DNA of 64,000 nt, from assembly GCA_024180945.1 (NCBI GenBank), contig JAKSGN010000035.1, positions 620,001 to 684,000 of the forward strand, given 5' to 3'. This document shows positions 11,819-24,044 of this stretch, one piece after another. Below the pieces are notes generated by a model that saw nothing but the letters and a program-made list of their open reading frames with translations, did not search any database and was not told the DNA's origin. Source of the stretch: Macrophomina tecta (lineage: Eukaryota; Ascomycota; Dothideomycetes; Botryosphaeriales; Botryosphaeriaceae). How positions within the stretch are numbered: the stretch's first letter is position 1; the number at the start of each line of letters is the position of its first letter. The position numbers and the translations under genes were made by a program.

Positions 11819-14800
11819 GGGTTGAGGGGTGTTGAATGCTTATTGGGTGAATGTCGCGGATTGGCGTAGATGGAGCAGGGCAGATGACTGTCGGAGCGCG
11901 GGTGCGGGACGACAGCGGGCGGGTCTCGCGCTCGCCAGAGGGCTTGCTTGCGCGGTCGAGCAGCGAGAGGCTGCGGCAAATGATACCTTGCTTCGCCTTC
12001 TTCTGCCCGCCCACTGTTGAACCCCGTCTTCTATGCGCACTGCTTAGACGAGCGCACGTGGCCCCTTTACCCTCACCGGCGAGCGGACACACACACACAC
12101 ACGCACAGATTGCTTCCTCAGTATGACCGCCGACCACACGCACAATTTTTTTTTTTTTTTTTCTGCCTCGACGCATCACTGGCAGGACGAGTTTCGGGCG
12201 GGGGCAGGAGGATCACACGCGGACACGACTGCGGCGGTTGCTGCAGAGCATTTTGCCATGCACAACGACGGGCGAAGCCCTGTAAGGTGGTCGGGCTCAG
12301 TATGGAAAGAGAGGGATGTAGGTTGGCGGGGAGTCGGGCGTTTTCATGGAAAGCAGGGGCGGATATTGGTGATTACATGCTCTTCTATTCACCGACTGCC
12401 CAACCACAACTTCCCAAACATACCGAAGCAGCACGGAAAGAGTTCCGAGCCAGGCCGCGGCGAAGGAAACGAGGTTAAACAATGCCATGGCGGTCGAACA
12501 TCGGCAGCACGACGCCTGTCATTTCGCGCACAGGGAACGGCCCGGTGCGCAGTTGCTCCTGGGGCAGGGCAGAAGCCCTGCTGGTGACTGCGGCGTGATC
12601 ACGAGCTGCAGAGTGGTCGCGGCCGTGTTTTCGGCCGTGCAGATGGGTTTCGGGATGTACATACGACGGTTCCCAGCCCCTGCGCATGTGCAGAGTTTTT
12701 CGTGATGCACTCTGGCTGCCAGATAGAAAACGAGAGCCAAAAAAAAAAAGGTGTTTAGAGTTTTTCTTTACTGCCGAACCATCCTTGCATATTCCGAAAA
12801 AGGAAGTGACCGTTATGCATCGGCTGTGATAGCCTTAAAGTTAAGGACTGTCCAGGGCTGCTCCTTCATGTGTCATATAGGGGCAGGCAGGAGGAAGGAT
12901 AGAATCTGCGGAACCTTTTATTGTTGACATGTCAAACATGTAAGCTTAGTTTTATGACATGTAGAGCTGCGGTGTTTGGGAACTGAGGTGCCGGTGACAT
13001 TAAGTGGCTCAGAAGGCATTGATGGCCAAATTGTTCCGGAGATGGCGTGAGAGGCTTGCCCAAGGCTGCCGACGCCCTCGCGGCTGTATACGTATGCAGC
13101 GTGGAATAGGAGGCGGATTTTGCAAGGCTTGGCCGAAGGAGGCAGAAGGGGGAGCAGGGTAATATATTAAGCGCGCTAAGTTTAGCAGCAGCGCAGGCAC
13201 CCAGACTCGGGCATCCCGACGTGACGGAGGGTGCAGAAAAGCTTGCGGACTAAATCTGCCGTCAAGTCCGAGAGGCTCCAGTGCGACGGGTTTGGGCGGT
13301 GGAGCGGCAGTCACGCAACGGAGGCGTGGATGTTGTGTCACTGTGAGAGATGCTCCGAGAGAGCACTGGGCGCCAGGCAGGCGCAGCCCTGCGCACGGAG
13401 CCAGCAGGACCTCATGTGGAGAAATGCTGACTCGAGAACCCTGCCGGGAGAAAATCAAGGATCGTGGCGGGTGGAGAAGCGACGAATTTTGCAGTGGCCG
13501 TTGCGGGAGCAGTGGGTTAAGTGGCCAATGAAAAGCGGACTAAGCTATAGGGTCAGTAGGATATAAAGCTTTTTCATCAGCTTGCAAGGCGCGGCAAGCG
13601 CCAGGCAAGGCGAGGCGCCGACGGAAAGAACCGGTGGTATATTGAGGCGGAAGAGATACTGTCTTGTCACCAAAGCTCCCGAGCAAAGCGCACGCGTACC
13701 AGCGCGATGTGCCGGATTCGGGATGCCGCAGCCTTCTCGCTCGGGAAGCCGATGCAGGAGTCGAAACATCGGATACAGGCTGGGGGGATGGCCCGGCCGC
13801 CCTTTTGCTGTGCCGGAGCCTGATGATATTCAAGATACAGGCCTTCGTGATTTGGAGGTGAAACAGGGCCCAAGGGCAGAGATAGTCACTGTGCTGAAGC
13901 GCACGTGGGGAGCAGCAGCAGGGAAAGGAGGCCACGGAGGCGGGGCGGCGGTGCGAGGGGCCCACTGCGCAGTCCCAAATTGAAGGCGGACGGCGGATCA
14001 TTACCGGAGGTCGGCGTGAGCGGCTGGGATTTCCCAGGACGAGTCGGGCACGTCTCCGGCAGGCGTCGACGAGAGTGTTGTGGACGAGGAGGCGGGCGAT
14101 CAAGGGGCACAGCAGCGATACAACAATAGCTGGCGGGCCCAGTGTTTAAGATCGGCCAGCGGGCCCCAGGACGGCATCGGGAAGGAGCAGCTGCAGCGAT
14201 CGGCAAGGGCACGGCAGGGGACGTCTGGGAGGCGGGGATACCGGTCTGGAGCGGAGAGGACGAGTGGTTACAGCGTGCCGGCAGCATTGGGGTTCTGGCG
14301 GACAGGAAAGGCTAAAAGTGGCCCACGGCCATGCAGCTTGCGGGCGGAACCGTCGACGCTGCGGGCTGAGGGACGGGGCGCGCACTTGGGCACGTATTGG
14401 AATATTTGGGGCTTGGCGGCGGGCTGGGTGAGGAGCCAGGCTGACCGAATCGCAAACGGCAACGGCCACAGGCTGCCGTGCCCCGAGCCGCCAACGCCGC
14501 GCGCCACTCACCACCGCTCCACACCCGCTCCTCAACGCGTCTCTCGTGTCGTCACAACCTCGCTTCGCCATGCCGTCTTCCGCCCCTTCGCTGCACCTCG
14601 CCCGCTCTCTCCGCCGCCGCCCTGAGACTGCCCGCGGAGCCATCCCGAACATGCCAGTTCCCAGAGTCAATGCACCGGCCGGAGCTTGGAAACTCTATAC
14701 CAGGGTGTCCGACGCGGCGTCGCTGCCAGCGGAGCCTTCGGAGCGACGCCGCGCTGTCAATCCTATCTCATCCTGGCCCGCGCTGGCCATGGGTCCCCGT

Positions 14801-15052
14801 CTGCTTTCCCGCCTGCACGCTCGCTTATCTTCCTTCTGCGCCTGTTGCGGGGCGCCCTAACCCAGCTCCCAGTTTCACGCTTGTCTCTCCCAGCCTTCCT
14901 GCCTGCGCTCAAGCCTGACATGGCCCCGTCCGCAACGGCTGGCCGGGTCCAGGGTGCCAGTTCTTTCATCTCCGCCTCTTAAAGTCCTCCCTTGCCTCGT
15001 CCAATATAGGTCTGGAAGCCTCTCCAACTTCTCTCCTAATGCATCCAACACC
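11819..15052. other. 3.2 kb gene-free, partly GC-rich region
   Basis: I find no supported gene. Overlapping ORFs on both strands between 13.0 and 14.9 kb have the Arg/Pro/Ala/Gly-rich composition expected from GC-rich non-coding DNA and no family motif. Simple sequences are an (AC)8 run at 12087-12102 and a T17 tract at 12146-12162. The right end supplies the promoter and leader of the receptor-like gene at 15053. Confidence 0.45.
12087..12102. repeat. (AC)n microsatellite
   Basis: Eight perfect AC units in intergenic DNA, followed 43 bp later by a T17 tract. Confidence 0.9.
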
Positions 15053-16553
15053 ATGGTGGCCATTCCCGAGCAACGTGCCGGCGAGCTGCTCGAAACAAGC
15101 TCCAGCGGCTACATCAGTGCCGCCTCTCCCGAGCAGAATATTCCGCCTATCAACAGGAAAAACACCATCTTGGCCGTGTCCATCATCTTCCAAGTAAGCC
15201 CGCCCACGTTTTCCGCCTCTGTCCCCATGCTGATTGCTTCTCCGAAGGTTTTGGCCTGGGTCGCCGTCTTCTTCAGACTGTATGCCCGTGTCAAGCTCAC
15301 TCGTGCCGCTAGCTGGGATGATTTGCTCGTCGTTCTCGCCGCTGTAAGCGCAGCTCTGCAAGTCGCTCAGTGCCGTCTGCTGACTGCTGCCTTGCCAGGT
15401 CTCTGTGACAACCGGGACAGTATTCGTTGGTATTTGTGAGCTGATCTCGTCGCGTTTTCAGCGTCTTCAGGATTGCTGACCTAATGCAGTGCCCGACTAT
15501 GGCCTTGGGCATCATGTGCTCTCCTTGACTCTGGGTACATATACCGATTACCTTCACGTAAGACGGCGGCTCAACCTCTTTACTTCTCATGGTGCTGATT
15601 GCGTGCATTAGCTCTTCTGGGCCGCAACAATCTCCTACTTCTGTTCCACCACCCTCATCAAAGTCTCCCTCCTCGTGCAGTATCTCCGACTTTTCGAAAG
15701 GCGCTCCAACATCTACCTCTTAATCATCGCCCTTACCGCAATAATATCCGCCTGGGGCATTACCTTCGTCTTCTTGCTCGTCTTCAGCTGCTCGCCTGTC
15801 AAGAAATTCTGGAGCTGGTCAACTCCTGGTCACTGTTTCGGCTTCGGAATAGGATCAGAAGATGCCGACACCTTCTTCGCCTCATTCGCGACACACTCCG
15901 CTTTCAACATGGCTTTCGATGTTGTAGTCCTCATGTTTCCAATCTTCTCCCTATCATCTATCGACTTACAGGGCAATCGAAAATACGCCATTGCTGGACT
16001 GGCAGTCCTGGGTGCTGTGTAAGTCTCCATTTTTGACTCTTTCCCGCAAACCAAAAGCAGACTTGGCTTACATCTCAATAGGGTCGTGGCCATCAGTATT
16101 GCTCGTCTGGCGAGTATTGTCGAGACACGCGCCGGAACATACCCTGTAGCGGACCCGACCTGGTTAGCGCCAACATCGGTTATACTCTCCTGTCTTGAAG
16201 TCGATGTGGCCATTCTATGCGCCAGTATCCCGATATTCTGGCCCTTAATTTCAGCCCTGACATTCGGAAAGATCTTCGTCGTGGACGAAGTCATTGTACA
16301 GACCGAGAGCCGGGTAGAGCAGCGGCCAAACACACCAGGATCCGAAACGGAGCTTCGGACATACGACAGCAGAACTAGCGGCAGGCGTACGCCAGAGGCG
16401 GCGAAGCATTACAAGGATCCGTATGTGGTCGACCATGTACGCCCGGTGGGGGCCGAAGGCGCTTTCGACGGACCTGGAGGAACATCGTCACATACAGCAA
16501 ATGTCGAACACACGACCGTTCCGCTTGGGCAGATTGAGAGGCTGATGCAATGA
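15053..16553 (+). CDS. Rhodopsin-domain integral membrane protein (PTH11-like)
   Basis: This is a seven-helix membrane protein of the fungal rhodopsin-domain / PTH11-like group, candidate G-protein-coupled receptors of the plasma membrane. Six exons (15053-15193, 15248-15343, 15399-15435, 15490-15557, 15612-16018, 16082-16553) join to 406 residues. Helices include TILAVSIIFQVLAWVAVFF, FWAATISYFCSTTLIKVSLL, ISAWGITFVFLLVFSCSPV and FDVVVLMFPIFSL. Family signposts are RLYARVKLTRAASWDDLL, LPDYGLGHH, CSPVKKFW and the last-helix CLEVDVAILCASIP. The tail of about 100 residues is soluble and rich in charged residues. It has no N-terminal CFEM domain. Intron 1 (54 nt) is in frame and stop-free. Exon 3 is only 37 nt. 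Ligand and signalling partner are unknown. Confidence 0.87.
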
Positions 16554-17745
16554 ATGATTATCTGTCTTATTGTGATGACGAATTCCTGTCTCCCCTCTGT
16601 CCCGGGCAGACTGTCTTTGCCTATGCAAGCCCTTGAGAGAGGCTTCTAGAGTCTACCTTAGGCGATCCACTTGCTCGGGTGATCCACCGTGGAGCTCAAG
16701 ATTTTCAATTTGCCTCTCGGCGCAATTCCCGCAGGAGCGTTGACGTCGGAACGTGCGCCCCATCGGACCGGATCTTGAACCTGTCGTATGGGCTCGTTTC
16801 TCCCCGCGGAGTTGCTACGGCGCCTCTCTCCTTGACTCAGCCGCCAAATCATGAGGAGACTTTCCAGCTAAGGGGAGCTGTCAAATCGTGTCCTGCATGG
16901 AATCTAGATTAATGAGCAAGGATGAACCATGCTCGGCACAGGGGCCTGACGCGCGGCTACTGAGGACGGAAGGACCAATGAAGTTTTCACGATTTTCTCG
17001 AACCTCTGAAAATATCCTTTTAGCCAACGACAGTGCGCATCCAAGCAAACACTTAGTGGCGCTGCGTCGTTAAAGCTCGCCCAGGAATGTACCTACCTTG
17101 CCGGTCCGCCTCTGTTGCACCTCAATGTCGGCAGACTAGCGGCGAAACGTAGACTTCGAGCATTTGCATCCGTTTCGGAACTTCGTATGCTATCGGTAAA
17201 TACTCCGAGAATTCTACCGTGGATGCGGAGGGCTGTGGAGGAGCTGGGAGGGTCCAAGAGTCCCCTTCTCCACCGCATCCCTTCATCTCCTGGTCCATCC
17301 TCTCCAGATGCTTCCGGACTTGTTCACGGGTCTATCGTCCGGATATTGTGTGGAGCTGGTCTTTGGCCGGTGAATCCCATGGATTATGCACGCTCGTCAC
17401 AATGAATGCCGGCAACAAGAGAATCTGGCCCAGAGGAATGAGAGCTATTATCATCATCTTGTAATCATGACGGCTACAATGCCCCGATAGGCGAGATCGT
17501 GCCTGCAAGTCATAGCGCGGCGCAGATATTCAAAACACGGTCTAACGACTGATTCGTTGACGGAGATCTTTGTACATGGTTTGGAGACAAAACAAGCTTT
17601 TCTTTTGTTTTTCTTCCCTTGCCGAATCCATCGACATTGTCGGCAAAGAGCCGCCGCGGAGTACGAATGGAAGACGCCACCTAATATCGCTTACTTATCA
17701 TTGGAGACCCGAGTCAATTGAGCACGAGCATTTCCAGTGCAGATA
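16554..17745. other. Intergenic region up to transposon copy A1
   Basis: I see no gene. Short ORFs on both strands (for example 17115-17405) have no recognisable motif. The right border is the TA target of the family A element. Confidence 0.4.
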
Positions 17746-17799
17746 ACGTGTTTCACCACCGAGCCGTCCAAACCACCGAGCCGTCCACTTCCTCACCAA
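17746..17799 (+). repeat. Left terminal inverted repeat, A1
   Basis: 54-bp perfect match to the reverse complement of 19545-19598. It contains the sequence CGAGCCGTCC twice, starting at repeat positions 15 and 32, followed by CCTCACCA at position 46. Confidence 0.95.
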
Positions 17800-17826
17800 A
17801 AACGCATCGGATGAAAACTCAACACG

Positions 17827-19476
17827 ATGCATCACCACAACGCTATGAAATCATCCCAGAAAACTCAGTATATTAACCTTGCTATCCAATCTATTGATAC
17901 CCACGCGTCGCACAGCGAAAGAGCTACCTGTCGCGAGTACCTTGCTCCCCGATCAACCGTACGCGACCGACGCGCAGGTGCCATACCACGCGTAGAAGCT
18001 GTGCCTAACGGCAAGAAGCTTACCAAACATGAAGAAGGCGCGATTGTCGAGCGTATACTGGACCTGGATTCGAGAGGGTTTCCGCCCTCCAAGGATATAC
18101 TACGTGATATGGCCAACAAATTGCTGGCAGAGCGCGACGGGGGTACCGTGGGCAAGAACTAGCCAGACAGGTTCATCAGCCGCAGAGATGAGCTCAAAAC
18201 GTGCTGGACTCGCGCGTACGATCGCCAGCGAGCCTTAAACGAGGACCCAGTGGTTATCGAGCGGTAGTTCGACCTCGTTCGCTCTGTGAAGGAGAAGTAC
18301 GGTATCCTAGACGAGGATACGTACAACTTTGATGAAACTGGCTTTATGATGGGCGTAATAGGCTCTCTGCTAGTTATTACAGGCTCTGAAAGGCGCGGAA
18401 AACGAAAATTTATCTAGCCAGGCAATCGCGAGTGGACTTTAGTTATTAACGCGATTAGCGCGCTCGGTTGGACGATCCCACCCTTTACGATCTTCGCCGG
18501 CAAGAACCACATTAACACTTGGTACGAAGACACCTCTGGCATGGAGGACTGGGTTGTTGCTGTCAGCGCCAACGGCTGGACGATAAATGAGCTTGGAGTG
18601 AAGTGGTTAGAGCACTTTAACGCGCATATAAAGTCGCGTACTGTGGGGGTGTACCGGCTGCTCATAATCGACGGCCACGAGAGCTATAACTTAATTGAGT
18701 TCTAGGATCTGTGCAAGGAGGAGAAGATTATTACCGTCTGTATGCCGTCGCATTCGTCGCACCTCCTGCAGCCGCTTGATGTGGGCATTTTCTCGCCGTT
18801 AAAGCGGGCGTACCGCTCTTAGATCTCAGGCTTGGCGCGCTTGATGGCCACAAAAATCGACAAACCAGCCTTTATACAGGCGTACAAGGCGGCTTATTAC
18901 AAGGTGTTCACAAAGGAGAATATCTGTGCAAGCTTCCGAGGAGCTGGCTTGGTGCCGCTCGACCCGCAGGTTGTGTTATCGAAGGTTGATGTCAGGCTTC
19001 GTACGCCTACACCGCCTGCACCAGAGGCTGTCCCATGGGAATCCAAAACGCCCAGCAATATGCGCGAATTAGAGGCCCAATCAAGGCTACTTTATCAGCA
19101 GATAAGGCAGTATTGCAGCTCCTCACCTACAGAGGCGCGTGGATCGCTTCAATCGCTCGTAAAAGGCGCGTCATTCATGGTGCACTCTGCTGTGTTAGTA
19201 CGCGACGAACTCTCTGCCCTTCAAAGGGCCACAGAGGCCGCAAACAAGAAGAAACAGCGTAAAAGAAAGTACGTACAGAATCGGGGCACGCTAACAATGG
19301 TAGACGGCGGTCAGCTATCTAATCCTCAGGGCGCTGGGGGGGCAGAGGGCAGCGAACAGCCCTCTAAGAAGGCTCGCGCAGAGGGCGCGCAGGGGGCTCA
19401 ACGGCGCTGTGGGAACTGCGGCAAGACCGGGCACAACAGACGGACTTGTACAGAGGAGGTAACAGGTACTGAGTAA
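17827..19476 (+). pseudogene. Pogo-like transposase, five in-frame TAG codons (A1)
   Basis: The 550-codon frame is uninterrupted by indels from ATG 17827 to TAA 19474, but has TAG at 18160, 18265, 18415, 18703 and 18820. In order it shows a psq-type HTH (QYINLAIQSI ... STVRDRRAG), a CENP-B/Tc5-type HTH (LTKHEEGAIVERIL ... DMANKLL), then the DDE_1 domain with YNFDETGF (first Asp at 18331), IIDGHESY (18670) and HLLQPLDVG (18778); 35 residues separate the second and third Asp. The C-terminus adds a basic stretch (KKKQRKRKY) and a CCHC zinc knuckle, CGNCGKTGHNRRTC. The TAGs sit where Trp (N-x-PDRF, R-x-FDL) or Gln (I-x-PGN and two others) is usual. No TAA or TGA interrupts the frame. RIP at CpA explains all five. 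Confidence 0.9.
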
Positions 19477-19544
19477 TCTAGGATCGCTACTAGTTTATTG
19501 AAATTTTTGTGTTGTGTTGAATAACTTGAGTTCAAAGTGTGATG

Positions 19545-19598
19545 TTGGTGAGGAAGTGGACGGCTCGGTGGTTTGGACGGCTCGGTGGTGAAACACGT
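19545..19598 (-). repeat. Right terminal inverted repeat, A1
   Basis: Perfect 54-bp inverse of the left repeat; it ends at the TA target duplication. Confidence 0.95.
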
Positions 19599-22355
19599 TA
19601 CCACTCATATGTAAGAGGCATTTTGAGTTTCGGGAACAATCAAGCGAAATCCCACCGGCAGTAGGCCACTCTAATTACTTGGTCCTTGAGCATACAATAA
19701 CTGCGCAATTGCATAATGCCGCTCGACCAATCACACTTTGCGTACTACACCCCGTGGTGGAGACCATCCACCTTGGACTCCACAACTCTTGGCATCTTCT
19801 CGCAGCCCCCCCGAATCTGGTAAACGGAACCAATTCCGATCGGATACCCACTGCTTCGGGAAACAAGCTGCGTATCGTGCAAGATAAACGCATCTGTCAC
19901 GATCGAACGATCTGTGCGGCGTCGCCCGTCTTTGTCGGCCCACTTCCGGGCAGGTTATCTCCACCATTTTGCTCTCTTCGAAAAAAATTCGCCCCTTCCC
20001 CTTGGGATGGCGGCAACCACAATGCAGAAGTGACAAATCTCATTGACGGCACGGCGGGCCATTCCTTCACGCGCCCATGGCTTGGGTCACATTAGCACGT
20101 GGCAGCAGACCTGAACAGAACCACCTATGAAATTTTGCTCACCACAGGCCGGGTCTTGCCACAGAAGCGGAAGGAAGTGGTCCCTGCGCCGCTTGCCTGC
20201 GCCTATTGATGCCATGATTGGACAGTCGCCTGTTCCAACAGGATGATGTGACTTCAATGGAACTATTGTTTTCTCCATGTTCTTCTTTCGACCTAATTGA
20301 CCGCACCGCAGACGTTGTTGAGAGCACACCACTGAACGCGGCGGAACTTCACCTCTCCACATAGATGCAAATTCTCACTTCTCCCACCCCACCCCATGTC
20401 TGTAATGAATGCCATTTCTGTGAATCAATCGAGCCTGAACACTTGTCCACCAAACAATACCTTTGCGGACGCGATTCAAGCTCGGTCCCCAATGCATTGC
20501 AACAGTAAGAGCATTCATGTATAGGAGTTATAGCAGTCAATTGGGATTGATTGTGCAGAAAAGCTGGCAACGCTTATATCTGGACGAATTCTTCGAAGCC
20601 ACTGGAATGGGCAGGTTGCAAAGCTTTCTAATCCCGACCTCGTAGCGACATCCAGCTCTGCTGCTCCATATCAGCGTATAGGCAAAAGCACCAGATCAGA
20701 GACTCGACCCGCGGGGCAAATTTTCTCAATCAAGCATTAGGGGCCAAATGTGCCACATGCAGGCTGCGGCCGCGCAGCATGACGCGGGGGCGAGCTCTGG
20801 CTGGACGTTCTTTCTCCGGCGTTTATGGTGCGTAAGCCTAAGACATTTTAAAGTGGTTCTAAAGAGATTGAGCAGACATCATCTGTTCAGTGAGACGTCT
20901 TAAGATGCTCACTCAATATATTAGTGAGTGCTGGCTGGATTTATTTTTCCTTTTTATTTTCTCGCATGTATGTGGTTGCAGTATGAGCGCTCTGGCTTCA
21001 GATATGTGCTCTTCTCGGTGAGTCAATCTCAATGCCTGTGAGTGTGGCAAAGGAATTTGATATCTGTTTCAGATGCCCTAAGGACCCAGTGGCTGTATTA
21101 TAAGACACCAAGCACAGTTTCCCTGTGCTGCATGAATACAGTATAATGATTCTCCAGCTTATACCTCCCCTCCCCGGATCCTCGCCACGAATGCATGCAG
21201 GGACTATGCGCCCGACCCAATCCAGGATAGTACCACAAATCTAATTCACAACTTCGAACGTCTCGCTCAATGGGAACTAGCGGCTCGTCCTTTGAGGTGT
21301 TGTGCTCTAGTAAGGTTCCTTGGAATGTCGTTGGCGTATATGGGAAGGTAGTCAAAAATCAACAAGTAAGCACCCGCACATATCGATTTATCAACGGCGT
21401 AATGACCATTGATCATGAATGCTTTCCTTGATAATTTGTTTTTGATTTTCAGCCTCTCTGATCTGGACAAAGTATCAGATATGTCAGCTTGTCTTATGCG
21501 TAACACTTACGTCACTACCGGCTTCGCCTCTCACTTACAAAGAGTGAGCGACAGCTTGTCAAGTTTTGACTTCCTAATCTATTATGAACACATCGTATTG
21601 GGCGCAGGTGAGCGGAAGGTGCACAAGCGGGTATATGTAGCCAGCTGTCAAGCCAGTCAATATGGCTTTACATTCAGCCTTGTCGTGATGCGCCTGGTGA
21701 GGCCAGGCGCCAGTCGTCATGGCTCTAATTCAATCGGCGACTTCACATCATGAGTTCTCCATTTGGGATGCTGGAGCGCATTACATGATACATTGAACTC
21801 TTCGCTCTTCGAATAAAGGCTCCTATAACGATGGGAAAACGTACAAGCACTGTTTCCATCGACCGAGGGCATCTGCGTTCAATATCGCCAACAGACTTTG
21901 GATTCCCTCTCCCTTCCGTTTCTTGCCCTAAGTTTCCTATGCTTAGTTCTCGGTCCGTTTGTGCATCCATCTCTCTCTAAAACTTTTGGGCGCCGTTGGT
22001 CGCCAACGTGACACGTCTCTGAGGGACTGTGGCCGGCCGAGACACAAACAAAAGGGTAGGCGGAGGCCAAGAACGAAGGGCCAAGTCTCTCTCACTCGGA
22101 GGCGCAGAAATACCCGGTCCCTCCGTACAAGTACGGCATTCGCTGATTGTCTGTACTGCTCCTTGAGGCCCCAATTTCTCATTCTTTTCCGAGATTCGGC
22201 CAGACGCCGATCCGTCCCACGGTACTCCCCGTCTCCAAGACCAACGATCACTGCGGGTTTCGTGGTGGCATCATGACCTCACCACCCCAGCCTCAGACGT
22301 TCCGGAAGTCCCCATTGCCCAGGTGCCGTAGCGATCCCGTCCATCCCCTGTCCCT

Positions 22356-22357
<2 letters not shown>

Positions 22358-22388
<31 letters not shown>
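22358..22388. repeat. (AG)n microsatellite
   Basis: About 15 uninterrupted AG units. A (CT)9 run lies 0.4 kb downstream. Confidence 0.92.
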
Positions 22389-22391
<3 letters not shown>

Positions 22392-23467
22392 CCACAATCA
22401 CGATACATCCTCACCCACACCCCCTCTTCAATAACCCGTTCGCCCGACAAAGACACAAACAGATGTGCACATGACGGTTCTTCCCTTTCCCCCTCGTATA
22501 AGAGCACGCACAATACCTCGGAAACATCGCACCCGTTCCCGCATATACCCCCACCCCTGCCATTATCAAGCTCTCCGATCGCCATGATCCACGCTCGCCA
22601 CCCAAAACCAGGTCGATCTCCTTTTTATGCCAACCGGGGTCCCTCTCTGTTCATCAAACGTCTCAGCCCTGCCCACATTGCGTCCCCCTCCCTCCTTCCC
22701 AGCACCCTGCACTCCCCTTTGATCAATAATCACCAACACGCACACCCTCCTTTACTCGCCCTCCATCCCTCTCTCTCTCTCTCTCTCTTTCCTCTCGCTT
22801 GCATATCCCGTAACCCCCTGCTCCGATCCTTGGTTCGCCCCACACCGCCGTCGTATTTCGAGAAATGCACATCATTCGATTCCTTGTCCACCCTCAATGC
22901 TTGGCGCCGAAGAAGAAAAAGGAAAATCAATATATCACCCTGGGGAGGGTCCGCGCACATGCTGATCATCTTCGCCCACCGGAGCACGGAAGGCGACGGA
23001 AAAAAAAAAAAAAGAAAAAGAGCGTAGAAGATCAGTTCCGAAAGACGACAATCCCGTCGGAACTTCATGAGTCGCCACCAGGTCCATCGGGCAGAAGGAC
23101 GGCGTAAATCACTGCCGAGTAGCGAAGGAAAAGCGAAATTCCCTGCGGCAATAGCAGGCCAGGATTGAAATTTCTCTTTTTTTTTTTTTGCAAATCCACA
23201 TTCAATTTTCTTTGTCCTGTTTGGTGTTACAACCGGCTTCGTTGCTCTCTCTCTACTCTCTCCCCTTTTCCGCGTATTTCCGAAAAAGGACTAGGTGTAT
23301 CACAACATGGCAACAGCAACCGCCTCTCGCCTGCACCGCTCACACAACGGGAAGTGCGACCAGATAGAAAAAAAAAACCACTGAGGAGTATATATGCTTA
23401 CAAACGACAAGAAGGAAAAGAGACCGGTGAGTGTAGAGCAGACCCAATAAAGGGTCCAACTGTAGTC

Positions 23468-23486
23468 AAAAAAAAAAAAAAAAAAA
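23468..23486. repeat. A19 homopolymer
   Basis: One of several long A/T runs in intergenic DNA of this window; length is uncertain in any read technology. Confidence 0.85.
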
Positions 23487-24044
23487 GACAATAAACAAAG
23501 ACACTAGCAATAGGGTGGTAAGGTTATAATGACAAAAAGGAAAAGACGACGGGAAGAGGTATATGTACTTCTCTCGCTTTGTATGCGAGACCGAGCAAAA
23601 GGAAAACAGAAAGGAAAAAAGAGATGCGAAAAATCAGCAGATAACCACCCACGTACTCCCTTCTCCTCGCTCTTCTTTTATCAAACAACCAGCCAATGTG
23701 CAACAGGGGAAAATTACCTTCTACCGGATTTTCCCGCAACCCCACCATCTTGAACCGTCCGACCACCTGGTATTTTTTGACTTCCCAACCAATGAAAAAA
23801 AAAAAAAAAAGAGGACTGAAAACGTAACGCCATAACTCTTTTCCAGATGCAGGTGTGCAGACCGAAATAAAAGAAATAGTTGTGTAGGCGATTATGTGAA
23901 GTGATAACGAAAGGAAAGACGAAGTTCTGCAAGTTTGCGAGATTGGCGGAATGATCCGCGTCAGCTTGTCCTGGTAAATGAGTCGTAGGAGAAGAATCCG
24001 TCTAGGAGATATGGTCCTGTGTCGAAAGAAATGATCTAGGAGAC

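Larger units (their letters stand above)
17746..19598 (+). mobile_element. Pogo-like DNA transposon, family A, copy 1
   Basis: This is a complete Tc1/mariner-superfamily element of the pogo/Fot1 type, 1,853 bp, between TA dinucleotides (17744-17745 and 19599-19600), the target duplication typical of the superfamily. Its terminal inverted repeats are perfect over 54 bp. The single transposase frame (17827-19476) contains five in-frame TAG codons, so the copy is not autonomous as it stands. An element of the same length in inverted orientation is found at 34861-36713; all open frames mirror exactly, and every segment I compared is identical. Confidence 0.95.
19599..24044. other. 4.4 kb gene-poor region with simple repeats
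   Basis: No ORF here has family motifs or convincing coding character. The right half is full of simple sequence: (AG)15 at 22358-22388, (CT)9 at 22769-22787, A-runs near 22999-23013, and A19 at 23468-23486, plus T11 near 23177. Pyrimidine-rich stretches on the plus strand at 22.3-22.9 kb give long but spurious ORFs. The right edge is the 3' side of the minus-strand P450. Confidence 0.4.

Noticed and set aside
13540..14918. Several 130-190-codon ORFs on both strands
   Set aside because: GC-driven open frames in a promoter-like region; no similarity to families known to me.
22147..23027. ORFs of 95-147 codons over the (AG)n and (CT)n tracts
   Set aside because: Produced by simple sequence (Arg-Glu and Ser-Leu runs).
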